The notes beneath the pieces are model-generated. The model did no database searches and had not been told where the DNA came from. It was given only the letters and a program-made list of their open reading frames with translations. Of a DNA stretch of 45,853 bases, positions 7,551 to 15,897 are shown piece by piece; the first letter of the stretch is position 1, and every line of letters begins with the position of its first letter. Source of the DNA: an uncultured Porphyromonadaceae bacterium (lineage in GTDB: Bacteria; Bacteroidota; Bacteroidia; Bacteroidales; Barnesiellaceae). The stretch spans positions 1-45,853 of the forward strand of contig UPYI01000021.1 in NCBI GenBank assembly GCA_900538555.1. Direction: 5' to 3'. Position numbers and translations under genes: made by a program.

Positions 7551-8861
7551 ATGATTGAAACATTCACCGTAAAAAACTATAGAAGCTATAGAGATAAAGC
7601 TGAATTGTCATTTGTAGCTTCGAAAAAAGAAGGAAGTAAGACCAACGATTTACCACCTATTTGGTATAAAGAAATAAATGGGAAGCGTATATTACGTCTG
7701 CTTTTGTGTGTGGGTTTGAATGGAACGGGTAAATCCAAGATGTTTTCTGCATTGAATTATTTGCGAATGATTGCAACTGCCAAACCGCAAAAGCCCTCTG
7801 ATAAACCTGAATACAGACCATTTCTATTAGATAAATCTTCATCAACTCAACCTACGGAACTTTCATTGATATATTATATTGATGGTACTTGTTTTAATTA
7901 TGATATAAAAGTATCGTCTGAGTGTATTGAAGAGGAAGAGCTCAAATTGGTACAATCACGAAGCTCGCGTATATTTTACCGATATCACAATAAAGAATTA
8001 GATAAAGTTGTAATAAATTATGGTAGCGCATGTGATTTATCTAAATCTGATCAACATGATTTAGAAGTTAATACCCTTGCTAATGCGAGTGTGCTTTCGA
8101 CATTTGGAGCATTGAACCTAGAAAGTCAAATTCTATCTAAGAATTTTGATTATTTTGAGAATCATATAAGTATGATTCATAGGTCGGATAAAAGTTTGGC
8201 AGATAAGCTACAAACGGGTGATCCTGAAAAAGATAGGGTTTTAAAAAAATTGCTTTTGCGACTGCTGAATGATGTTGGAACCAATATTTGTGATTATGTT
8301 ATAGAAGAAGCGAGTTTAAATATTTCAGAACTTATAGCAAATGGAGCTCCGGATATTGTGATTAAAGCTATGATGGAACAATATCCCTCAGGAGTAATTA
8401 CCCATAAAAATTTACGGTTTATCCATTCTACAAAAGATGGGGAAAGTGGATTGGATTTTGATCTGGAATCTTTGGGAACAAAGAATATTATCAGATTATT
8501 GGTGGTTTTGTATGATGTGGTCGTCGGAGAGAAATCCACTTGTATTGATGAAATAGAATATGGTATACATACTAAAGCACTTGTATTTATTCTGAAAATG
8601 TATTTAACCATAGCAGAGAATTGTCAGCTTATAGTTGCAACTCATGATCTTTCGTTACTTAATGCTGATTTCTTAAGGCGAGATGCTGTAAGACTCTTTG
8701 AAAAAGATGAGCATGGTTCAACCTACGTCCGACGTAGAGACTATTTGCATAAAACAATAAGTTTTTATAAAACCTACGAAAAAGAAGTTTCCCCACAACT
8801 TGATGAACTAATGCGTAAAATAGAGATATTTATTAAGTATAAAGACGATATTATGGAATGA
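7551..8861 (+). CDS. AAA family ATP-binding protein (AAA_15/AAA_21, OLD-like ATPase)
   Basis: 436 residues from the ATG behind a good Shine-Dalgarno. The start IETFTVKNYRSY is the usual N-terminal strand of ABC-type/SMC-like ATPases. Walker A is GLNGTGKS near residue 55. A signature-like SLGTKN lies near 305, Walker B STCIDEIEYGIH near 330, and the H-loop VATHDLSLL near 360. There is no attached TOPRIM or nuclease domain. Relatives usually work with a downstream partner (RloB or another effector), but here a terminator follows directly. It is AT-rich, like AbiH and DUF2971. A defence role is plausible by family and position, not shown. Confidence 0.82.
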   Translation: MIETFTVKNYRSYRDKAELSFVASKKEGSKTNDLPPIWYKEINGKRILRLLLCVGLNGTGKSKMFSALNYLRMIATAKPQKPSDKPEYRPFLLDKSSSTQPTELSLIYYIDGTCFNYDIKVSSECIEEEELKLVQSRSSRIFYRYHNKELDKVVINYGSACDLSKSDQHDLEVNTLANASVLSTFGALNLESQILSKNFDYFENHISMIHRSDKSLADKLQTGDPEKDRVLKKLLLRLLNDVGTNICDYVIEEASLNISELIANGAPDIVIKAMMEQYPSGVITHKNLRFIHSTKDGESGLDFDLESLGTKNIIRLLVVLYDVVVGEKSTCIDEIEYGIHTKALVFILKMYLTIAENCQLIVATHDLSLLNADFLRRDAVRLFEKDEHGSTYVRRRDYLHKTISFYKTYEKEVSPQLDELMRKIEIFIKYKDDIME

Positions 8862-8892
8862 TTTGTAAGAAGAGCCTAAATATAAGTTTTAC

Positions 8893-8922
8893 TTGCCCCG
8901 TAAATGGGGCAATTTTTATTTT
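8893..8922 (+). terminator. Rho-independent terminator after the AAA ATPase gene
   Basis: TTGCCCC (8893-8899), loop GTAAAT, GGGGCAA (8906-8912), then TTTTTATTTT. It ends the AAA ATPase unit 30 bases after its stop and confirms that no partner gene is co-transcribed. Confidence 0.85.
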
Positions 8923-9257
8923 ATAGTTGCGTCAATCAAACAGGAACAAATATTTAAGCGATTATGTATTAATGAGATCGTTCGTTTGGAGTGAATAAAT
9001 AAAAAGATGATATTCTGTAGGGTGCTGATGGATCTCCCTAATATTCAAGAACTTCGGAGCGTTATCCCACATGGCATTACCATAATAAAACATAAAGTAT
9101 AGCTGGTTGAAATAGGCCATAGTTTTGAAATTAAATATAATTGACGACCTATTTGGGTATTGCAATTCGTAGTGTTTTAAAATAAGGCCGTGATAAAAAT
9201 CTGCGATAACGAAGCCAATAATTCAAAATATATATCCAGATCATCAACTAAATATGT
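8923..9257. other. AT-rich intergenic region, no gene seen
   Basis: A 67-codon minus-strand frame at 8962-9165 has no start signal and reads as non-coding. I see nothing else before the methyltransferase promoter. Confidence 0.5.
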
Positions 9258-9265
9258 TAACTTTG
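9258..9265 (+). promoter_or_regulatory. -7 box TAACTTTG of the methyltransferase-MORC operon
   Basis: TAACTTTG matches TAnnTTTG exactly and ends 12 bases before the methyltransferase ATG. No other strong -7 box was noticed in the short gaps downstream, so this is the likely promoter for all six genes. Confidence 0.6.
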
Positions 9266-9277
9266 TAACAATATATT

Positions 9278-10576
9278 ATGGCCAAATTAATGAAAAAAAC
9301 AAAATCATATACATTCATAGACTTGTTTGCCGGGGCAGGAGGACTTTCAGAGGGCTTCATTAGAGCCGGATATACGCCAATTGCGCATATCGAGATGAAT
9401 AAGGATGCCTGCAACACGCTGAAAACACGATCGGCATTTCATTATCTTCAGAAAAATGGAATGCTTTCGATCTATGAAGATTACCTCAGGCATAAGGAAG
9501 AAGGGCCTGACGGGCGAAAACTCTGGGACCAGGTCCCTAAAAGCGTAATCAATACCACGATCTGCGCGGCAATAGGGGAAAATACGATTGATGATATTTT
9601 CAAGAACGTGGACGAGCTCAAAGGCAAACGCAAGGTGGATATCATCATCGGTGGTCCTCCCTGTCAGGCTTATTCCGTCGCCGGCAGAGCACGTATGGGC
9701 AAGGAGGTTGAGAATGATCCTCGAAACGAGCTGTACAAATACTACGTTCGATTTATCGAACACTATGATCCCGAGATGTTCGTATTCGAGAACGTATTGG
9801 GCTTGTTGACTGCCAAACGGGGAGAACCCTTTGCGGATCTCAAACGATTGGTTGACAAACTTGGCTATGATATGGACTGCAGGGTTCAGGTTGCCTCTCA
9901 ACACGGAGTTCTGCAAAATCGACAGAGAGTCATTATCGTAGGCTGGAAGCGCGCCGTAAAAGGGTCGAAAAGCCCGTACCATTATCCGGAACTGCCCGAG
10001 GAAAAGTGTCCCTATCAGGTACTAAGAGATCTGTTCTCGGATCTGCCCACGCGAAAGGCAGGTGAAGGGAAATTCTGCGAAGCCGTTTCGTACGTCAAGC
10101 CCTTATCCGAAATGCCGTACTTAGACCAGTCCGGGATACGCGGCGAACTTGATTTTACAACCCAGCATGTAGCCAGGCCAACTAACGAGAACGATCGTAA
10201 AATATACAAAATAGCCGTCGAGAGGTGGTTGAATGAGCACCACCGACTGAACTATGCACAACTGCCGGCCGAACTGCAGACTCATCGAAACAAGGAGTCC
10301 TTTCTCAACCGCTTCAATGTCGTCGATCCTTACGGATGCAGTCACACTGTAGTTGCACACATTGCCATGGACGGTCATTACTATATCTATCCGACATTAA
10401 AGCCGACATTGGAAACGGTTCGTTCCATTACGGTTCGGGAGGCGGCCCGTCTTCAGTCCTTTCCGGACGATTACTATTTCGAAGGGAGCCGGACATCTGC
10501 CTTTAAACAGATTGGCAATGCCGTACCAGTCGTACTCGCCCAAAGAATTGCGGAGGCCATCAAAAAAATGTTGTAG
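9278..10576 (+). CDS. dcm: DNA (cytosine-5-)-methyltransferase of the MORC/Z1 operon
   Basis: 432 residues. Motif I FIDLFAGAGG at 13-22 binds S-adenosylmethionine. Motif IV GGPPCQ at 125-130 carries the catalytic Cys129. Motif VI ENV is at 171-173, motif VIII QNRQRV at 213-218, and the C-terminal QIGNAVP is the last conserved motif. About 60 extra residues separate motifs I and IV. The target-recognition region lies at about 230-390. It would mark host DNA to protect it from the nucleases encoded downstream. It is the first gene of the operon, 47 bases before the MORC-like gene. The recognition sequence cannot be read from the protein. Confidence 0.93.
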   Translation: MAKLMKKTKSYTFIDLFAGAGGLSEGFIRAGYTPIAHIEMNKDACNTLKTRSAFHYLQKNGMLSIYEDYLRHKEEGPDGRKLWDQVPKSVINTTICAAIGENTIDDIFKNVDELKGKRKVDIIIGGPPCQAYSVAGRARMGKEVENDPRNELYKYYVRFIEHYDPEMFVFENVLGLLTAKRGEPFADLKRLVDKLGYDMDCRVQVASQHGVLQNRQRVIIVGWKRAVKGSKSPYHYPELPEEKCPYQVLRDLFSDLPTRKAGEGKFCEAVSYVKPLSEMPYLDQSGIRGELDFTTQHVARPTNENDRKIYKIAVERWLNEHHRLNYAQLPAELQTHRNKESFLNRFNVVDPYGCSHTVVAHIAMDGHYYIYPTLKPTLETVRSITVREAARLQSFPDDYYFEGSRTSAFKQIGNAVPVVLAQRIAEAIKKML

Positions 10577-10623
10577 AAATTCTCAGACTTCCTTCAACCC
10601 GACAATAAAACCTGCCTGCAACC

Positions 10624-12093
10624 ATGGACTTCTCCTCTCTGAAAACCGCATCAGCCATTCCGGGGGCCGCAGCGATGATCGAAACATTTCGAGCCATCGG
10701 CTACAGTCTGGAAACGGCAGTTGCCGATATTGTGGACAACTCGATATCGGCATCGGTCAAAAACGTATGGATTAACCGGATCTGGAAAGGAGGTGATTCC
10801 ATTATAACAATCAGGGACGATGGACACGGCATGTCCGGAGACGAGATTATTCAGGCCATGCGGCCCGGAGCACAGAATCCGCTGATAGAACGGTCGGCAA
10901 CGGACTTGGGACGTTTCGGTCTCGGCCTGAAAACCGCCTCCTTCTCACAATGTCGGACACTGACCGTCATGAGTAAGATTCAGGGACAGTCTCCCGAATT
11001 CTGGACATGGAGTCTGGACCACGTTGCTCAATGTGACAGATGGGAACTGATCCATTGGCTTCCGGAAGGTTTCGAGCATGAACTGGACGACCTAGCGTCC
11101 GGTACCATCGTTATCTGGACGAATCCGGACCGGATTATACCGGCCACGACAAAAGCCGAGAATGATAATGCCAAACGGAAGTTTTCGGAGGTATTCGACA
11201 GGGTCAAGAAGCATCTTTCAATGACCTTTCACCGGTTCTTGGAGGCCAAATCCGTCGCAATACACTGGGGCGGGCATGAAATCGACCCGTGGAATCCCTT
11301 CTGCCCAAAGGAGAGCAAGGTTCAGATCATGCCGTCCGAACAAATCGGAGAACAGGTAACCGTAAAGGGATATATCCTGCCCCACAAGAACAACTTCTCT
11401 TCGGAGACCGCATACAGACAGGCCGAAGGCATCTTCGGATTCTCCGCACACCAGGGATTTTATGTCTATCGCGGAGACCGTCTGCTGCTGGCCGGAGATT
11501 GGCTGGGACTGTTTCGCAAGGAAGAGGCCTACAAACTGGTTCGAATACAAATCAATCTGCCCAACAGCGTGGATTCCGACTGGCAGATAGACATCAGAAA
11601 AGCCAAAGCGGCGCCCCCCGTCGGATGCAGGCAGCAGCTTGAATCCTATGCCAGACAGGCCTGCAACAAAGGATCCGAGGTTTACAGACACCGCGGACGT
11701 ATCCTCAGGCAGCGGGCCGGGCAGGAATTTCAAAGTCTTTGGCTGGAAAAGAAAAAGGACAACAAATGGTCTTTCGTCGTCAATCGGGAACATGCGCTTG
11801 TCCGTAATATTCGAGAGCTTGCCAAAGAGAACCCGGACCAGGCTATTGACATGCTGCTGAAATTCGTGGAGGAATCCATACCCGCCAAAACCATCTATGT
11901 GCGGGAGGCCAACGATGACGACAGCCAGAAACAACCCTATTCGGACATGAATCCCGGGTTGCTCTGCACAATGATAAAACAAATCCATGAAAGGCAATTG
12001 GATCAGGGATTGACTCCTGAACAGTCAAGACTGGCACTGAAACAAATGGAGCCTTTCAACGAATACGAAGACCTGATAGACGAACTGCAATGA
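10624..12093 (+). CDS. MORC-like GHKL ATPase
   Basis: 489 residues with an N-terminal HATPase_c_3 fold. The N-box is ADIVDNSISA (around 34-43), then DDGHGM at 65-70 and the ATP lid GRFGLGLKTAS at 96-106. The usual Glu of the N-box is Asp35 here, as I remember it for other members of this bacterial group. A S5-like second domain and a helical C-terminus follow, with no CW or zinc-finger domain. By family this ATPase dimerises around DNA or remodels it in response to ATP. Its TGA overlaps the Z1 start as ATGA, so the two are translationally coupled. No Shine-Dalgarno is visible. Confidence 0.88.
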   Translation: MDFSSLKTASAIPGAAAMIETFRAIGYSLETAVADIVDNSISASVKNVWINRIWKGGDSIITIRDDGHGMSGDEIIQAMRPGAQNPLIERSATDLGRFGLGLKTASFSQCRTLTVMSKIQGQSPEFWTWSLDHVAQCDRWELIHWLPEGFEHELDDLASGTIVIWTNPDRIIPATTKAENDNAKRKFSEVFDRVKKHLSMTFHRFLEAKSVAIHWGGHEIDPWNPFCPKESKVQIMPSEQIGEQVTVKGYILPHKNNFSSETAYRQAEGIFGFSAHQGFYVYRGDRLLLAGDWLGLFRKEEAYKLVRIQINLPNSVDSDWQIDIRKAKAAPPVGCRQQLESYARQACNKGSEVYRHRGRILRQRAGQEFQSLWLEKKKDNKWSFVVNREHALVRNIRELAKENPDQAIDMLLKFVEESIPAKTIYVREANDDDSQKQPYSDMNPGLLCTMIKQIHERQLDQGLTPEQSRLALKQMEPFNEYEDLIDELQ

Positions 12094-14894
12094 ATGAACT
12101 GAACGAAAAGGCCATCAACATGTGCCAAGCCATGATTGGATTCAAGCCCGGAGTAAGTGACGGCGATATAGATACAGCCATTTCCACCGTCACAAGCCTG
12201 CCCATGTTTGCCGGGTTGAACAAAATAGAGCTGAAGAAAAGCCTATTGTCCATCTATAACGTAAAGGTGGATACCTACCAGATTCTGGAAGGACGTGATG
12301 CCCGAATTCCATGGTTGAAGGAATTCAAGGCTGAATGTCGTTCGGAATGGTTGTTCTGGGCCCGGTACAAGAAATACCTGGCCGAACAGAAGCATTTTGC
12401 CCCCGAGGTTATCTTCCAACTGGATGATCTGACCGACCGTATTCTGGACAAGCTGTTCAATCCACAGCGCAGCGACGTCATCATCAACAAGAAAGGACTT
12501 GTTGTCGGACAGGTGCAGTCCGGCAAAACAGCCAACTATACGGGGCTGATCTGCAAGGCCGCCGATGCCGGATTCAACCTGATCATCATTCTGGCCGGCA
12601 TACACAACAATTTAAGAAGTCAGACACAGACCCGCATAGACGAAGGTTTTCTGGGATTCGACACGCAAAATACCAGAGCCTACAACATGAACCAAACCAT
12701 ACGTATCGGAGTAGGTCTGATTCCCGGTTTTGACAAAGCCATCGCAAACTCCTACACGACCAGCACCGAACGGGGCGACTTCACAAAGCAGGCGGCAAAT
12801 ACGGCCGGTTTCAACTTCAACAATCCACAGCCGATCATTCTCGTGATCAAAAAAAACGTTTCCGTACTCAAGCGGCTGTACAGTTGGTTGAAATCACAGT
12901 CCACCCACGATGTCATAGCCAACAAGTCCCTGCTGCTTGTCGATGACGAAGCGGACAATGCTTCCATAAATACCAGTCGGGCCGGTGATGACCCGACCGC
13001 CATAAACGGAAATATCTGCAAGATCATCAAGCTGTTCAATCGGTCTGCTTATGTCGGCTATACGGCGACCCCGTTTGCCAACATCTTTATTCCTCTCAAC
13101 AAGGACGATCTTTTCCCCAAGGATTTCATCATCAACCTTCCGGCTCCGGACAACTACGTCGGTCCCGAAAAGGTCTTCGGCACTTCGGCTAATCCCGATG
13201 GGAACGATGATCTTCTGCCCATTGTTTTCCCGGTTACGGACAGCGACACCTTTGTGCCCGTAGGTCACAAGAGAGACGATCCGAAACCGACGATAGATGA
13301 TATTCCGGAATCGTTGAGAACAGCCATCAAGTGTTTTATCGTTACCTGTGCCATTCGAATTGCCCGTGGTCAGGAGAACAAACACAACTCCATGCTGATT
13401 CACGTCTCCCGTTTTCAGGCATGGCAGAATCATCTCAAGGAGATTATTGACCGTCTGTTCAAATACTACAAGAGCGAAATAGAGGCGAATGATCCAACCA
13501 TGCTGGAAGAGCTCCGGCAGATTTTCGAGGAAGACACTCCCGATTACCGTTCATACCGTACCATTACCGGAGAAATCATCGAGTCACCGGTTCTTTCTCG
13601 CATCGACAACAAAATACGGAGCCACACATGGGAGGAGATCAGGCCTCTGCTCTATCGGACCGTACAGAAGATAGAAGTCAAGTCCATCAACGGGACCTCT
13701 GGAGACAGTTTGACCTATTACGATAACGAAAAGAACGGTATTTCGGTCATTGCCATTGGCGGAGACAAGCTGTCTCGCGGACTTACGCTCGAGGGGCTGT
13801 CCGTGAGCTATTTTCTGCGTGCGTCGAAAATGTACGACACACTGATGCAGATGGGACGATGGTTCGGATATCGCCTCGGTTATGTGGATCTTTGCCGGCT
13901 CTTCACCAGCAACGAGCTGAACGAATGGTACCGCCACATAACGCTTGCCAATGACGAACTTCGGGAAGAGTTCAGATATCTGGCCGAATCTGGCGGAACG
14001 CCGGAGAACTATGCCCTGAAGGTTCGCACGCATCCAGGACAGTTGCAGATAACGTCCATATCCAAGATGCGTCACACGAAGAACATTCAGGTCTCGTGGG
14101 CCGGTCGTCTGGTAGAGACCTACCAGCTGCTCCGGGATCCGGCCTCCAAACGGAACAATCTGGCGGCAACAGACAGTCTGCTTTCAGAACTCGGAACTCC
14201 AGACAGAATCAAAAACGATTATCTGTGGACCGGCATATCTTCCGATACTGTCTGCGACTACCTGTCCCGGTTCCAACTACCGGAGTCCCTGACCAAGGTC
14301 AATCTCGACCTCATATGCGACTATATCCGGGAACTGAACGATGTGGGAGAACTTGTTTCCTGGGACATCGCGCTGATGAGCAAGAATGCAGATGGCAACA
14401 CATGCGTCCATACCTTTTCGAACGGCGTACAGGTAGGATGCTTCATCCGCCAGCAGGCACAAGATGCACAAAATGCCGGGACATACTATATCCGCAAGAA
14501 CCATATCGTGGGTAATCCGACCGATGAATTCATTGACCTTCCTGACGACATGCTGTCGAAAGCTCTTGATGAGACCAGAGGCCGGAAGACCCGGGCTAAA
14601 GAAGAGTGGAAACACGAATATCCTTCACCGCAGCTCGTCAGACAGGAGTTCCGCTCCAAACAGACTCCCCTGCTCATGATTTATCCGCTGAATCCGGAAT
14701 ATTCCAACATGTCTGGAGTAAAGGATGCTGTCTCCTATACGAAAGACGACGAGCCGTTCATCGGATTTGCCATCGCATTTCCGCACAGCGACACAGACAA
14801 GGCCATCTCCTATGTAGCCAACCAAGTAGCCGACTTTGCAATTACCGAGGAGAACTTCGACAGCACCAACGACAACACTTATGATGAACAGTAA
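12090..14894 (+). CDS. Z1 domain protein (SF2-helicase-like P-loop ATPase)
   Basis: 934 residues. Walker A GQVQSGKT at 140-147, Walker B DDEAD at 285-289 and GYTATPFA at 323-330 are the helicase motifs I, II and III. The Z1 block follows in the second half: GDKLSRGLTLEG, then SYFLRASKMYDTLMQMGRWF and GYVDLCRLF, equivalent to motifs V and VI. It is the largest subunit and probably the DNA motor or sensor of the complex. It overlaps the ATPase gene by 4 bases and the PD-(D/E)XK gene by 14. Z1 proteins are known mainly from these restriction-like operons. Intact. Confidence 0.9.
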   Translation: MNELNEKAINMCQAMIGFKPGVSDGDIDTAISTVTSLPMFAGLNKIELKKSLLSIYNVKVDTYQILEGRDARIPWLKEFKAECRSEWLFWARYKKYLAEQKHFAPEVIFQLDDLTDRILDKLFNPQRSDVIINKKGLVVGQVQSGKTANYTGLICKAADAGFNLIIILAGIHNNLRSQTQTRIDEGFLGFDTQNTRAYNMNQTIRIGVGLIPGFDKAIANSYTTSTERGDFTKQAANTAGFNFNNPQPIILVIKKNVSVLKRLYSWLKSQSTHDVIANKSLLLVDDEADNASINTSRAGDDPTAINGNICKIIKLFNRSAYVGYTATPFANIFIPLNKDDLFPKDFIINLPAPDNYVGPEKVFGTSANPDGNDDLLPIVFPVTDSDTFVPVGHKRDDPKPTIDDIPESLRTAIKCFIVTCAIRIARGQENKHNSMLIHVSRFQAWQNHLKEIIDRLFKYYKSEIEANDPTMLEELRQIFEEDTPDYRSYRTITGEIIESPVLSRIDNKIRSHTWEEIRPLLYRTVQKIEVKSINGTSGDSLTYYDNEKNGISVIAIGGDKLSRGLTLEGLSVSYFLRASKMYDTLMQMGRWFGYRLGYVDLCRLFTSNELNEWYRHITLANDELREEFRYLAESGGTPENYALKVRTHPGQLQITSISKMRHTKNIQVSWAGRLVETYQLLRDPASKRNNLAATDSLLSELGTPDRIKNDYLWTGISSDTVCDYLSRFQLPESLTKVNLDLICDYIRELNDVGELVSWDIALMSKNADGNTCVHTFSNGVQVGCFIRQQAQDAQNAGTYYIRKNHIVGNPTDEFIDLPDDMLSKALDETRGRKTRAKEEWKHEYPSPQLVRQEFRSKQTPLLMIYPLNPEYSNMSGVKDAVSYTKDDEPFIGFAIAFPHSDTDKAISYVANQVADFAITEENFDSTNDNTYDEQ

Positions 14895-15897
14895 CTCGAT
14901 AACGGACATATGGAACAATCTGGCCTCGGCAGAGGAAGCCGGACTCACCAAACGCAGAATTCCGGTTGAGTCACCCTTGTACGTATACGGGACATACCGA
15001 TATCCGGACAACCTGTACGGTATCGCTTTCTCATATGACAGTAGCCTGACTATTCCGGTTGACCAGTTCAAAAGCCTGAAGGAACTTGGAATCCTGCAAA
15101 TGCCGGACACGAGTTTCGAGCACAGAAACCTGTTGCTGATACAGCTGCATCACACGGACTGTCTCGGTGTGTTCGCTACCTTATGCTCGGATTTGACAAG
15201 TGCCATAACCCGTGAATCTTCCGAAAAGTCCGCACTTCGCATTGTCCTGAATCAGCTAGAAAAGTGGAGAACTCTTTTCGATCGAGGACTTGCGGCCGGG
15301 CTTTCTCCGGCCGAACAACAAGGTTTGTATGGCGAGCTTCATCTGTTGTCTCGCATGATACGTCGAAATACCTCCGACATGACGGAAACGGTCGGATATT
15401 GGGTCGGATGCGACAAGGCCATGAGGGACTTTCAGGGTGAGGACTGGGCCATCGAGGTAAAGACAACCGCGACCAACGGCTCGGATCGACTTACGATAAA
15501 CGGGGAACGCCAACTGGATGATGCGTTGCTTGACCGGCTTTTCCTGTATCATCTTTCCGTAGAAGTATCCCGGAAAAACGGTCAGACCCTGAACCGGGCA
15601 ATCGAAGACCTGCGAAAAGCATTGGCGACTGACACGATTACGCTGCACCGGTTCAATACCGGGCTGACTCATGCGGGATATTTCGATGAACACGCGCCCA
15701 TGTACCAAGATCGCTGCTACAAGATTCGCTGGGAGCAGGCCTATCGCATATCTGGGGATTTCCCCCGTATCATGGAACGGGATCTGCGCAATGGAGTCAG
15801 CAACGTCACATACACCATCAACACGTCCGCTTGCGAGGAATACGCAGTGACTGACACGGAACTCTTCAAATCGACAGTTGATCATGAAAGAAATTGA
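14881..15897 (+). CDS. PD-(D/E)XK motif protein, DUF4420 family, probable endonuclease subunit
   Basis: 338 residues from the ATG at 14881 (a second in-frame ATG at 14884 is equally good); both lie inside the end of the Z1 gene. The nuclease core is GLYGELHLLSRM near 150, then DFQGEDWAIEVKTTA near 185. It has the D...E-x-K arrangement of a restriction-type active site, followed by a conserved RLTINGERQLD. The second half matches DUF4420 in length and pattern. It is the most likely DNA-cleaving subunit. Its TGA overlaps the AIPR start. Confidence 0.85.
   Translation: MMNSNSITDIWNNLASAEEAGLTKRRIPVESPLYVYGTYRYPDNLYGIAFSYDSSLTIPVDQFKSLKELGILQMPDTSFEHRNLLLIQLHHTDCLGVFATLCSDLTSAITRESSEKSALRIVLNQLEKWRTLFDRGLAAGLSPAEQQGLYGELHLLSRMIRRNTSDMTETVGYWVGCDKAMRDFQGEDWAIEVKTTATNGSDRLTINGERQLDDALLDRLFLYHLSVEVSRKNGQTLNRAIEDLRKALATDTITLHRFNTGLTHAGYFDEHAPMYQDRCYKIRWEQAYRISGDFPRIMERDLRNGVSNVTYTINTSACEEYAVTDTELFKSTVDHERN

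Noticed and set aside
8962..9165. 67-codon minus-strand frame
   Set aside because: Aromatic- and Asn-rich translation typical of AT-rich non-coding DNA; no promoter or ribosome-binding site.
11218..11997. 259-codon minus-strand frame
   Set aside because: Antisense to the MORC-like ATPase gene, whose GHKL motifs settle the strand.
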